From positions 3,760,536 to 3,824,535 of the forward strand of contig CAXIPT010000003.1 in the NCBI GenBank assembly GCA_964030475.1: DNA of 64,000 nucleotides. The letters are read 5' to 3'. This document shows positions 23,970 to 36,300 of this stretch, in pieces. The position numbers and the translations under genes are program-made. The notes beneath the pieces are model-generated. The model saw only the letters and a list, made by a program, of their open reading frames with translations. It did not search any database and had not been told where the DNA came from. This stretch comes from Tethya wilhelma (lineage: Eukaryota; Porifera; Demospongiae; Tethyida; Tethyidae). How positions within the stretch are numbered: the stretch's first letter is position 1; every line of letters begins with the position of its first letter.

Positions 23970-24478
23970 AGAATTTGAATTCTCAATCTGAAAACAAAAC
24001 TTTGAACAAAATGGTACCAATAAATTTAACTATTGCAGTTGGACTTTAATTGCTATAGGCTATGTTGCAGACACTGTATTATTATTATCAGGAAAGAAAT
24101 AGATTCTGTATAATTTTATTTTTGCTCATGGTAGACATAGTTTCTTGAGAAAAGTAGGAGTCATTCTTTAAGCATGGAACAAAAACACTCCATGTGGGAG
24201 CTAGAGAACAATAACCAATCTGACAAATGAGAGTTGCAAATTTACTGTCTATAGCCTTCATGACAGATATCAATTAAGGTATGTAAGCTATTGGGATCCA
24301 CTGCAAAAGGTTTCTGAAGGCTGATGAATGCTAGCTGACATGTCAAATAGAAATCTTATAACATGACAATTGCATGTGTTGTGTATCAACCTATATTATA
24401 AGAATAGGTATACAGCTAATAATATTATGTATAATGTACATAAATTGTATATGGCACATATTTCCTGTGTAAATATAG

Positions 24479-24545
24479 TTGCATGACCCTTAAGTGTGCA
24501 GCACTCGATGCATGGTTGAGTGCTGCACACTTAAGGGCATGCAAC
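24479..24545. repeat. Palindrome at the C/D contig boundary
   Basis: Two arms of about 28 bp (GCATGACCCTTAAGTGTGCA and its complement TGCACACTTAAGGGCATGC) flank an 11-base centre. Contig C begins exactly at this centre (17683), so the palindrome probably caused the assembly to fold back. Just to the right (24546-24668) a second hairpin-forming unit has TTTGTTTGCCATTG and CAATGGCAAACAAA as arms. Confidence 0.8.
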
Positions 24546-25083
24546 TATTTTGTTTGCCATTGACCCCCTATGACCCCTATAGCTACTCTATTGTCACCTC
24601 CACCCAGCTACTAACCAGTAATTAGCCTATATAAAAACTTTGGTTGCTAAGCAATGGCAAACAAATATTTATGTATATATGTAGATTTTAAACATAATAT
24701 GTTTTTGCAGCTTTCTTGTGACCGTGCAGGTATAGCCTATCATTAGCCAACAAGCTGCGCCGGTTTGCACAACAGCACTTCTATGTACATAATATTGACA
24801 ATGTATGGTTTGTAAAACAGTATACAATGCATGCAGCTGCATGAATGTTTTCTTTGGTGTTCAACAACAATCACATGCAGAACACAGCTAGCTAGGGGAA
24901 ACAAACACATCCTTCATCTACAATGAATTTCATTAAACAAAGTTGCATAAAATCACATGCAAACAGTGGACGTTTCCAGTATAGTTCTAGTACAGCATTT
25001 AGCAAATTTCGTAACTGCAATCTCAAAAAAAGTTCATCTATACACTCCAGTTTCTCGAGCAAAAGATTCCTATAGTCTCTACC

Positions 25084-25461
25084 ATGAGGCAAATAACGAT
25101 AATACTGTTCATAGCTGTCACACTGTTTGTGGCCAGTGCCTTGGCCCGTCGCCACCACGGTCACCCACACCATCGCAGTGACAAAGTGCGCCATCCCGTG
25201 GAGCACCACCCAAAGGCACATCACCATCATCCAGTGGGACACCACAAGAAGCTTAAGCATCATGACAAGGTCAAGGCACATCATCATCAGCACGAAGAGA
25301 CCCACGAAGAGTCCCATGATGGAGAAGAGAATCAAGAGGAGGACCACAATGATGGGGGGCAGCACGAGGGAGAGAATCACGTGGCAGAGAATTATGATGG
25401 AGAGAACCACGAGCACAAAGAAGGTGAAGAACATCATGAAGATCGTAAGAAAGATGATTGA
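25084..25461 (+). CDS. Secreted His-rich protein 2, diverged tandem paralogue
   Basis: 125 aa, intronless. The signal peptide MRQITIILFIAVTLFVASALA is nearly the same as in the gene at 23535. The mature part begins RRHHGHPHH and is His/Lys-rich for about 40 residues (HHHHPVGHHKKLKHHDK), then His/Glu/Gly/Asn-rich (EENQEEDHNDGG). It is more mixed and less repetitive than paralogue 1, so the His clusters are kept but the repeat unit is not. Leader (TTTCTCGAGCAAAAGATTCC) and 3' flank (GAAGAATTTGAATTCTCAAT) are shared with paralogue 1. Expected role: extracellular metal or mineral binding, inferred from composition only. Confidence 0.85.
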   Translation: MRQITIILFIAVTLFVASALARRHHGHPHHRSDKVRHPVEHHPKAHHHHPVGHHKKLKHHDKVKAHHHQHEETHEESHDGEENQEEDHNDGGQHEGENHVAENYDGENHEHKEGEEHHEDRKKDD

Positions 25462-25996
25462 AGAATTTGAATTCTCAATCTTTAAAACAAATTAAACTCT
25501 TTAAATGTACAAATCTACAAATTGTATAGCTATATAGTTCCACGGACTCTAATTTGCTAGGCTATGTATCTGCCGTTGCAGTGACACTGTATTTTAATAT
25601 CAGGTATAAGGAAAGTATATATGTGCATGTAGATTGTTGATGTAGACATTGACAGTTTCTTGATCAAAGTGAAAGTTATTCTTAAGCTTGAAACAAAAAC
25701 ACTACAGTTTGTACACTCTGGGGAGGGAACAATTGACAAATTATGCATGGTTGTACAAAACATTGAGTTGAGCAATTATAGCTACATTAGTCTCAACGGA
25801 AATGGCACATAATATTGTTTGTCACAATGTGCCCAAATGTGCATGGCAGTATCAAACGATACAGCTGCACTGGCATAAACAGCTGTAACTGTCGAACCAA
25901 CCCCACACATAATGATATTCTGAGCATTTCAAAGCAGCTCCATTGCTACTCTGTATAATATATGCATAATAATATGTGCAGAGCTCCATGTATGCA

Positions 25997-26952
25997 TGCA
26001 AGTACCCCAATACCTGCTTCTTTGTCTTCAACTTCTTCTTCAGAAGAAGCAGCTATCCCTTCTCTAAGGTTGCCACTAACAATGCTACACATGGATTCAA
26101 TATCATCTCCACTGGCCACCATCTACATGAGGAGAGAGACAACAACAACATTAATTGTCTCGTGATTTGTACAAATGGGTCCATCAATATTGTCATCATG
26201 TTCTTGTTTACCCCCAAAACGTTGGCCTATATACAGTTATCAAAACATGATGCCTGTGAATGGGTCATGTTTGCTGATGGAACTGGACAACATAGTTGTA
26301 CGTAACTTGTGACATCTAGAACATGCACATATACAGCGAGTGATTCATTCATGCATTCAATCGTGAACAATTCTCTGCACACACAATAGAGCATAGTGTG
26401 TAGTCATGTGCCGTTATGGTCCATTAGTGCATGAGGTAAACAATGGCCAATAGGCCTAATGAATCTTCCCCACACCTTCAGATCACCAAGCTCAGCATCC
26501 ATGTCAATAGTAGGGATGCCCCGATACCACGAGGCACTCAGATTGCGCTTCATCGAGACAGACAAGTTAAACGGCTGCAAAATGAGCCTTCTGACTGGTT
26601 CCTCCTCATTACCCCTTTCAGGCATGACTATCACAGAGCTGTAAAGAGAATTAAGACATCAGTAATATAATTGCATGGATCAGTTCTATGCATAGATTCC
26701 AGGCTTCATATACCGGTAGACTTGCAGTTCAGTGAGCTCGATGGCATATTCCTCGTAAATGGGCAACTGTTGTTGCTCACTTGTAGCAGCAGTGTCACTG
26801 GTTATGAGATGGAATGTGTTTGAGAGTTTGAGGTAGCCAAGGTCGAGCACAATTGTCTCTCTAGAGTCAGACTGAAGAGGGAGAAACACCTCGGGTGCAT
26901 CAATGACCACGTTTAGCTTCAACCTTTGACCACTCTTATGTTGTTCTTGTAC
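25997..26952 (-). CDS. VPS13: VPS13 middle modules, second copy (contig D)
   Basis: Three exons matching contig A exons at 12713-14223: about 26952-26712 (VQEQHKSGQRLKLNVVIDAP, NTFHLIT), about 26640-26478 (RNLSASWYRGIP) and about 26124-26010 (MVASGDDIESM). Changes are few (for example EVFLPLQSDS against EVYLPLRSDS). The flanking introns are alignable except for the element 13022-13588, which D lacks. The following intron (below 25990) holds the two His-rich genes and, with C flipped, the VWC gene, before exons resume at 20934 in C. Confidence 0.85.
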
Positions 26953-27553
26953 CTAGAAGTGTATACAAAGTTATGTAGGTGAATAGGTTGGTCCCTTGAA
27001 TGAGATATTACATACATACATGTGGGAAATCTTTTTTGTGTGTCATATAATTATGAAAAATGATATAATTGTACCTAGAAAATTAATAAATTGAGGTTTT
27101 GGTCACATTCAAAACCACTGATGACTACATGGTGTGAACGACAAGCTCTTTTCACTGAGTAGTTGACAATGCTAAGGGAGTAGAGGCATCATTAATCTAA
27201 CACCCTGAGACCCTTTAGAGGAATGTGTGTGTCTGAATCATGCAGTGCATTAGCCAATAGGGAATTGTATTAACAGCCCATATTTTAAGGAATTTGTATA
27301 GTGCATGCATGCAATCAATACAGAGAAGCACTCTAACACTGTTTTATGCTACTGAAAAAATTGTCATGTACTGTTCAATCGAATTAAATACAAATTTAGT
27401 GGTTCTGTTTACAACCCCAGACATTCTTGACTTGGTCCATTGCTCACATCTTATCAACTAACTTAATGTTGTGCATCTGTGAAATTGTCTAGCTAGAGCA
27501 TTGTTTCCAATGGTGTGAACATACTTATATTATAGTTACATAACATGTCTGTA

Positions 27554-27732
27554 NTGTACTGAATTAGACTCATGCAGTAGTTGTGTTTACAACCCCACAC
27601 ATTCTTGACTTGGTCCATTGCTTACATCTTATCAACTAACTTAATACTTAATGTTGTGCATCATGCAATTGTCTAGCTAAAGCATTGTTTCCAATGGTGC
27701 GAACATACTTGCATTATAGTTACATAACGTGT

Positions 27733-27760
<28 letters not shown>
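27554..27760. repeat. Contig join, third copy of the A/D end repeat and (TG)n tract
   Basis: After the N at 27554, contig E begins with the same roughly 180-bp sequence that ends A and D, then a (TG)n run from about 27734 to 27766. The neighbouring exon (27832-28053) is the one that should precede the 14223 and 26952 exons in the transcript. Confidence 0.8.
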
Positions 27761-27770
<10 letters not shown>

Positions 27771-27831
27771 ATGCGTGTGAACAGGGTAGAGTGGATATTG
27801 AAGTGTGTTTGTATAGCATCTCACAACTCAC

Positions 27832-30800
27832 AGCAGAGACTGCTGCACTGGCACTCTCCTGTGCTGATCTCTTGGCGCTCTCAATGGCATCTTGGCTCAC
27901 TTCAAACCTCTTCAAGAAGGCCAAGAGACGATTGACAAAGAGGAAGAGAATGTTGATCCTCAGACGACCGACAGATGCATCAATGCTCAGATCGCACTTG
28001 GACATGTCACTCAATCCTTGTGGGCTTTTGGTTGCATTAGGATAGACACACACCTATAGGAGTTGACGTAAAATGCATTAACCAGCTACAAACAGCCATG
28101 CATGCTTGGCACTTCTCTCCACACGTTTTTATGTAATCACTAAAAGTAATTAATTTGGGATTTCAACCAATTAACCGTCACATACCTCATATTAGTGCAC
28201 AAGTGCATGTACTTTAGCTAAAAAGTGGAACAAATAAGTAACACTTGTGAGGAAACACAAAACCAACCCAACCCTATTTTGTGGCAGAAGCTTCACAACA
28301 ACAATTAGCTTTGAAAATTTTAAAAGGAGAGAGAGTATGGTACACAATGCATTGACAAACTCTTTTCTGTCTTCCCTTCAGTTGCTTACAGGGCTTACAT
28401 AGAAAAATACTGCAGCTTCCTTTTAAGGAATGTGGATTTGTACAAGGCGGTTGTGTCAGTGTCATTGTGTATACAATCAATGAATGGTGCAAATGAATAT
28501 CTTTACACCACTCGAAACCGGCGCTTTGTATTTGACACACCCACATATAAGGGGGATGCGCGAACGCAGTCCCCCACTACCAAAAATTGCGCACCCGAGC
28601 CTCCCACGTTTGGGGAGATCGCAAGCTTCAACTTGGCCAAGTGCAATGCCAAAGTCTCCACCTGGAGGAACCACCTGTTTGATCATGGTATCCCCTGTGC
28701 CAGGTAAGTTAACTCTCTTTACTCAACAGGCCATTTATACAGAAGAGAGTGCTACAAAATACTTGTGGGTTTCGCACTAATGATATTCATAGCTGACTAA
28801 GCACTCCTCATAATTGCATTCCATTCTATCAATTACTCACTTCAGCATTTAGAGCCTGTTTTCCTCCTACCACTGAAACAATCTGTAAGGGAAAAATGAA
28901 AACAAAACTTTTCTAGAACACATAACACTCACAATCCATTACCTTTGGGTAGAGAGTCTCTGAAGACAGATCTGTGACGTTGATATCAGTGATTCTACAG
29001 AGAGAAAGAGAGTAGCTGTGACAAGAATGGCTGGTTACATCATAGCACACCTACCCAGCACTGACTTGGATTTCATCTCCAATCAAACCAACCTCTGTGC
29101 TCAGCTCTGGGTGATAACAACAAACAAAATAGGTTCATTTTGTGTGTCTTTAAACATCTTCCTTATACCTTCAATGCCCACACTGGCCAGGTGTTCTTCC
29201 TGTGAGTGGAGCAGTAGCTTCACTCCACCAATGGTGGCCATCACGTGGATGTTGAAGGAGCTTCCTGTCTCTGTTTCCTTGGTGCTTTCACTTGGTGTGG
29301 AATCATCCTCTGGTTCACTCTCATCAGAAATGGGTGGAGTTTGGGGTGGAGTCTCGGATGGTAGGGTCTGTCCATCACTAAGAGAGTTCATAACAGTCAT
29401 GGAAGCTTCTAAGTCCTCTGGGCTGAACTGGATCTCCACTGCTTTGAGGTTGGCGTTCACATCAATGTCAGGTACAGCTGTACACCAACTGCTCAGCCGT
29501 CTGGTCACATGACCATTGAATTCCAATGGCTTCAGGATCACATGATCTTTCAGATGAGGGACGACACTTTCCTCTTTGAGATTGGTGACCCTGTGATTGA
29601 ATAAAATATTGGAAATTAATATACCTATTATGATGGGAAAAATGAAGGCAAAAAAAAACCTCTTTCTCTTACCTTCCAAGCTGAACTGAGCTCACTTTAA
29701 TCTTCATACGATCTACAATGGCTTTCTGTCCACCAGGAGAGACAAAATCTTGAGGAGTGAACTCTTTCCCGCCATAAAACTTTGACCTTCTCTCTCCCTT
29801 TGAGGCGGCAACAGTGCTGGCATGAAGGAAGGAGTTCTTCACCTCTAGTCGGCCGAGGTCAGCAACAAGAGCACTCTGACTGGTGGCGGAGAGAGGAAGG
29901 ACCACCACTGGAGCCAAGATAACGACATTAAGACGGACACGACTTGAACTCTGGTCCTTGAGAGCCTCAGCCTGAGAGAGAGAGAAATATCAAAAAGGTT
30001 TTGTTTTTTTTAAATTATTATTTTGTGAGATGCAGCCACTATTCAAAAAGAAAGGAAGAGCAGATGAGGTGACTCACAGTCATGGCTGCTCTTTCAGAGA
30101 CAGCCTTCCTAGCTGAATCGATGGTCTCTTGAGCCAACTTGAGCTGGTTGACAAACTGGGTGGCATATTCCTAAGATGGTGGTGCACAACAATGATAACA
30201 GCTTGGAGAGAAGAAAAGTTAGTTTCATTGTTACTTTCACTCTGCTGATGAATCTGAAGGGCATGGTGATTCTGAGTCTCTGTATGCTGGCAGTTACACT
30301 CAGTTCAGAAGCAGTCAGGTCATCTTTGGGAGCATTCTGATACACCTCAACCTGAACAGTGAAAGAGAAACATTGACAAACAGCTTGGGGGTTAAGGAGG
30401 ACATCTTACACACCTTGGTGGTGATGATTTTCTGAGATACATCAACTTGATAGATGACCTGGAGTTGGGAAAAATTCTCCATAAAACCAACATCCAGTGT
30501 TACACTGAACTAATACATACATTAGGATGAACAGAGCCAGGCTCTCCATCCAGCAAAGACATCTTAGAAATGCTAAAGAAGGGAGAGGGAAAAAAACACA
30601 AAAAACAAGAAGAAAAAAAAAAATCAGAAATGCTCATACACAATGATTATAAAATGGCTGTCGTACCCAGCAGTGACAACTATCTTCTCTTTGTACATGT
30701 CCACGCCAGCTTCAAGACCTATAACAGAAAGAAGATGACAAAATGAACCATCAAAACAAACATCACACATCTAAATCAGACTCACCATGTACGTTGGAGG

Positions 30801-32085
30801 TGAGGAGGGTGCTCTGGGAGTCCAGTAGCGTCACTTCCACTCCCTTCATCACAGCTCTGACTTGGAGCTCCCTTTCATTAGGTATCTCCGTAACCTTGGC
30901 AACGGTTGAAGAGGAAGTGGGTCTGTTCCCTGCAGCACCGGATTTTGAAGCTGAGTCGGCAATTCTCGAGACTGTAGACATGAACTGTGGCATCTCTCCA
31001 GTGGCAGAGAGGGACTGAGACTCACTCAGAGAAGATGGCTGGTCCTCCTTCCTACAGGGGCATCAAGAAACAGAGGGGGTTGGAACATCAGGGGATAGGT
31101 CTGGCCACTAATTATATGAGAAACTCACTTGAGCACATTTGCTACAGATTTTGAGATAGCTACAAGGTTAGTGAGCGATTCTCGCTGCAATTTTAGCTTG
31201 ACTTGCGACAGAGAGACATCAACTGTTTGTTTGACACAGCCAAACACAGTCCTGTACTCGGGGGCAGTTCGATCATACTGTACCAAAAAAAACAACAAAA
31301 ATAGCTAGTTTGATACACACAGCTCGTAAGTAATGGAACAAAAACCAAACCTTGTTAAACTTGACTGTAAGGAACTCTTGTATTTCACTTGAATCTGTCT
31401 CCAACAGCACAATGGGTTCACTCTTCTTGTCCACACTGCAAGGGAAGTAGTCAGTGATGGAGAGAGAGCCGAGGGAAGCATTCACATCAAGGTTCTTTGT
31501 TCGCTGTTCCACTTGAGAAGAGATGGAGGCGATTTTAAGAGCTAGGCGAAGATTGTCCGTGGTATCAGTGTGCTCACTGAAATGGATCCCGACCTGTGTA
31601 TGTGTGTGTGTGTGTGTTGAAGGCACTCTCTCTCTCACTCACTCTTGTGCACAGTCATACTAGGATCAATACAGGATTAGGATGCTAGGATCGGAACGCT
31701 AGGATCGGGAGTACCAGAATGCTAGGATCGGGAGGATCAGGATGCTAGGATCGGGAGGATCAGGATGCTAGGATCGGGAGTACCAGAATGCTAGGATCAG
31801 GAGGATCAGGATGCTAAGATCGGGAGGATCAGGATGCTAGGATCGGGAGTACCAGAATGCTAGGATCGGAATAGTGGCACACTATCATACCTTGGGAATG
31901 GTGAAACTCATCTTCAAGTTCACAACTTCTTTCTTTTCCTCTCCTTCTGTCTCATCATCACCCTCAACCTTCCTACTGCACGTCACGGCATCTTTCATCA
32001 CTTCTTCCGAGGGAACATACCGACCAAGCTCCTCACTGTACACCCCTTCCTCCGCAGTGAACCACTCATCTTCACCTGAAGGAGG
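27832..32085 (-). CDS. VPS13: VPS13 N-terminal-half modules with an extra duplicated module (contig E)
   Basis: About 15 exons. In transcript order: EDEWFTAEEGVYSEE with LKMSFTIPK (to 31893), VGIHFSEHTDTTDN (31594-31350), PEYRTVFGCVKQ (about 31.2), a Ser/Thr-rich exon (31050-30787), short exons at 30.7, 30.55 and 30.45, VEVYQNAPKDDL (30350-30235), EYATQFVNQLKLAQ (30172-30075), LNVVILAPVVVLPL (29970-29675), VTNLKEESVVPHL to GVKLLLHSQEEHLASV (29591-29170), then ITDINVTDLSSETLYPKIVSVV pieces, and VCVYPNATKSPQ (28053-27832). The 30350-29170 exons are paralogous to the 28053-27832 exon plus the 14223/26952 set, so one bridge module is present twice. The region is otherwise typical of VPS13A/C. Confidence 0.88.
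31660..31872. repeat. Minisatellite in a VPS13 intron
   Basis: About nine units of roughly 23 bp built on GATGCTAGGATCGGGAGGATCAG, with a variant (GGGAGTACCAGAAT) recurring every few units. This higher-order pattern points to growth by unequal exchange. It lies between the exons ending at 31594 and starting at 31893. Confidence 0.9.
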
Positions 32086-32091
<6 letters not shown>

Positions 32092-32123
<32 letters not shown>

Positions 32124-32124
32124 N

Positions 32125-32180
<56 letters not shown>
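32092..32180. repeat. (AC)n microsatellite containing the E/F contig join
   Basis: CA/AC dinucleotides for about 90 bp with the N at 32124 inside. VPS13 exons on either side read on in the expected order, so E and F are probably truly adjacent. Confidence 0.9.
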
Positions 32181-32182
<2 letters not shown>

Positions 32183-32229
32183 CGCCATATTAATGGTGTT
32201 CAAACCAGGTGCATAGTCACTGCTAACTT

Positions 32230-33256
32230 ACTCTCAGAATCTTCCTTCGGCCTCTCCCTCTCCAGACCACTAGCAGAGAGAGTGTGAAGGATGTCTTTTG
32301 TACCAAGACTCACTGGCTCCTCCAACACATCATCCTGATGGGGACAAAGTGATGGCCATCAAAGATACACAACATTTCTTCTTACACACGGCCATGGGCT
32401 GTGAATCTAATGCTGAACCTTCACACTCTCTTGGGACTAGCTAAGTTAGCCAGAGAAGCCAACTGTTCTATTACTTAGCCTCGTACCCAGATTCTCTCTT
32501 TTGACCTTACTTGTCCTTTCCGTGAGTGAAAGGTGAAAGGGGAGAGCCTGGGTACAAGGCTACTATTACTGACTCAGAAGTGTTACAGTAACTTACATAT
32601 GTAGGAATGTCCGACTGACCAGCCAGTGAAGGTGGAGGGAGGGGAAGACTCTGGACCACCTGGACACAAGACAGAGAGAGAGGATAGAGGTTTAAATGGG
32701 ACAGTAGATTGCACCTTTGAAGGGAGTTTGTACCTTGAGAACTTGCTCGATTTTATGATCAGAGAGTTTGAGAGTGAGATTCGGGAGCTGTCCATTAACA
32801 ATGACACTACAGGAGTGTAATAAACATAAAGTACCAAGACTGTTCTACAGATACAGACCATTTCCTGCAAATGAACACAAATCAAACCTTGGCAATTTCG
32901 GGTCATTTTGAAGCAAGCTCTTCTTCAGTTGGAGGTCTACTCCGGTCGGTTGGAGGATGTGAAGGGGAGAGGAAGAATCCATCCTAGCCGTCTTCCAGTC
33001 GTCCCCGGCTTCAGCCACCATCAGGTGAATGTCCTCGAGAGAGAGCTTGAAGTAATCGTAGAAAGCCTCTTCCAGTTCCTTTCTGGATGCCTCCTGAAGT
33101 GCATGGGTGTGGCAATGATGTCATGATGATGTAATGGATATGATCAATCGTGAGTATACAGTTAACTCACTCTGACACTAGGCACATTAAACTTCATGTC
33201 AGTAGCCATCTTGAACAGGCCAAGGTCTAGCAAGAGCATGTTTGGAGAGCTATGTG

Positions 33257-33313
<57 letters not shown>

Positions 33314-36300
33314 AAAATTATTTTTGGTAAGGTGTCATGGCTGATGAAACTGACTTAAGCATTGTGCCATTCTCTGGTACAATCACTTGAGGAGAGTGGA
33401 GAGTGATGTCCACATCAATGATCTGTAAGGTAGGTAAATGAGTAGCTTTGAAAGTTTTAAACTCCATTTGCCCACTCCAAACAGCCTCAGCCTACATACC
33501 TTCCTCTGGTTGATAGCGTGCTCCAATCCTGCTCTTGTGAAAGTCCTCAGATCATCCAAAGTCGAGGCAGCTGTGGCCGACAGCCTGCATAGTCAGCACA
33601 TTACATTAAAATGCATGCAACCAGCTGCCACAAAAGCTACTATAAAAGCTGTAAATACCGTATAGCTAGAAATTTTCGAGGAGTATAAATTTTGCTGTTT
33701 TCACGGATCGTCGGCGATCCGCAAAAATTTCCAGATCGTATTGCAATATATGGGTGGGGTTGATTGATCCTCAAAAATTAAATCGCAAAAAGTTTGGTGA
33801 TCGCCTTTCCACGAAAATTTTATTCCTCGAAAATTTCTAGCTATACGGGTATATCGTAAATGTCTGCCCAAAATAAGAGCTGCAAGCATACATGTGTAGA
33901 CAAAAGAACACTTTAACATTCAAACCATGCCAAGTTTTTGAAATCAGAGTGGCTTACTTCTTCAGTTTGACATCTTGTGGAGGCAGGAACATGCCAATGA
34001 TGGCATCCACTGTGTCCTGACCATGAACGTGCATAATGATGGACAATAAACTACAGGGCATATCAAGTTCAAGCGTACTTACAGCATCATATATGAGTTC
34101 AATGGGTTGCAGTTGCACCTTCACAAGATGTTCAACTTTGCTGTTCAGTGGTTTCAGTGGTTTCAACTCGTAAAGGACATCCAACAACTCTACACAGGAA
34201 GGAAGGGGATAATCTCTTGTGCAATCACCACCCTTACAGCTGCATTCAAAGAAGCACACCTGTCTCTTGTTGTTTTGTAGAGATAATGACAGGGGCACTG
34301 TCCTTGTTTCCCCTTCCCCACATCTGTAGGCTCTTCACCGAGCTAGTAACACTGATGTTCTTGGAGGCAGGGCGGTGAGCCAGAGAGGCCTTCACAGTGT
34401 TGGTGAGAGCAGCTGCCACACTGTCATTAGGACATGCAGTCATGGACAACAAGGAAGAGCACACTATCATAATCTTAGACAATAGAAATGACAACTTAAG
34501 ACATTTCTAGAAGTGTGTGTATCTTAGAAAATATACGCGAGGGAGGAGCCTGGGAACGTGGCTATATCTTAGGTAGGTCTACTTCTAGCTCTCACCTTCC
34601 ATTTTCATTCGACAACTTCAGTGACACTTTCTTGAGCTCAAACTTCACTCTGTGAGCTACATACTGGTGGTGCAAAACATCAAATCGTGCAACAACAATT
34701 CTCTTGAATGTTCTTCACTTACTTCATTTGGATAACTAGCAACAGCAGCATTTTCACTGTAGCCAATTGACTCGTAAAGTTTTTGCTTCTCTTTAGCCAG
34801 CTCTTGGTCTGGTGTGAGAGTGTGCCTTGAATACCAAGCTGATTCATCTATCTCAAACTAGCTGACCTGTTGGAGGTTTGAACTCTGTTGATGAAGGTTT
34901 GTCAGTTCCTCCTCCAATCCAGCTGGTGGTCCAACCCCACCATCCACCACCAGACTCAGCTTTCTTCTGCTTACGAATGCTACGCTCTTTCTGTGCCTAT
35001 GAATAGCATGTATGCACAGACACACACACTCACACACACAAAGTTACTGCTGAAAAAAATACTTGAGTCTTGAATTTGTAGCAAACCTCATTTTCTGCCA
35101 ACTGTCGGCATATGGTGATGTTAACTACATCCAATACTGCCTCCAGTTCCTATAGCAACACTTATACATGAGTAATGAGCATGGATTTCAGAGGAATTCT
35201 TACTTCCAATTGCTTGGTTTCATTCTTTGTGAAGGAGTCATTGAGTAGCTTCTTGGTGTACAGTTTTGTGTACTTTCGACATCGATCTCTGAATACAAAC
35301 CAAACTTGTTTGTAATTAAACTCACACAACTAGATTAATTACACCCCCTCACTTACAGTCATCATGTGACAGTCACATGACCACACCCCCTACCCACCTG
35401 TGTTGTTTGATGTGCCTCCAGGACCACATCTGTGTCCTTCTCTTGACGTCCTCCTCTAGGACAGCAGTGATGGCATACCTCCACCATCCACCAACATCCC
35501 CACTCACAGAGTGGGACGAAGGCTTGTACTTGAGGTACTTCTTGTTGACAGACATGCGATCAAAAGACCCAACCAGACTCAGAATGTCACGATACTGAAA
35601 ATGAAACAAACAGTGAAAGAGAAAGTACAACTGCATCATCTTTATGCAGATATAATTCAGCAGACATGCAGAGATTGCATGGGCTCACTCTACCTGCTGT
35701 TTCTGGAGAGCCACTGTCACCTCTTGGAGGACCAGACTGACAAGAGCTTGAGGAATATCCATGTTGGTGCCCGGCTTCATGCTCAGTTGGAGCTTTGCTT
35801 GGGCACTGATGGGATGGACAACTGAAAGAGAGAGAGAGGGAAAAGGAGAGGAGACTCCAATGAGTGAAGGAATCGTTAATAAAAAGTAAAGTTTTCTATG
35901 TGAATTTGCTTTTTCGTACAACAAAGAACAATTTCTGTTTAACTTGGTCATTTTGAGTGACTATTAAGTAAGTGTATTCTCCTACCATACTGCATCCCCG
36001 ATGAGCTCTGGTTTGGTCTGGCTATCCTCTCAGTGAATATTTTCTGTGGAAGAAACAACATGTTTGCTTGTTTTCCTATGTTACTAGCTAGCTCAGAGGT
36101 GAAGGTACAAGTGTACATACCACCCAGTCTTCAGGAAGATCTGGACCCATCAGCTTTGTCTGGCTGTTCCAGTAGACAGCAAGGCAACTCATCTCCACCA
36201 ACTGGAGCGAGAACAGTGAGAATAAAGCCACGGAATAAATCTCTACATGTAGCAGCTATTTCAGTACCAAACCTTATAAATCAGTGGTGATTTTGATTCC

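Noticed and set aside
17683..24516. True inverted duplication of the His-rich gene
   Set aside because: Identity and equal termini at two contig starts point to an assembly overlap. Kept only as an alternative.
28432..28780. Overlapping frames on both strands at 28.43-28.78 kb
   Set aside because: No VPS13 similarity and no matching splice phase; the stretch looks like a diverged repeat within an intron.
31885..32287. Frames across the (AC)n tract at 32092-32180
   Set aside because: The tract is intronic and interrupted by a contig join; only the flanking VPS13 exons are supported.
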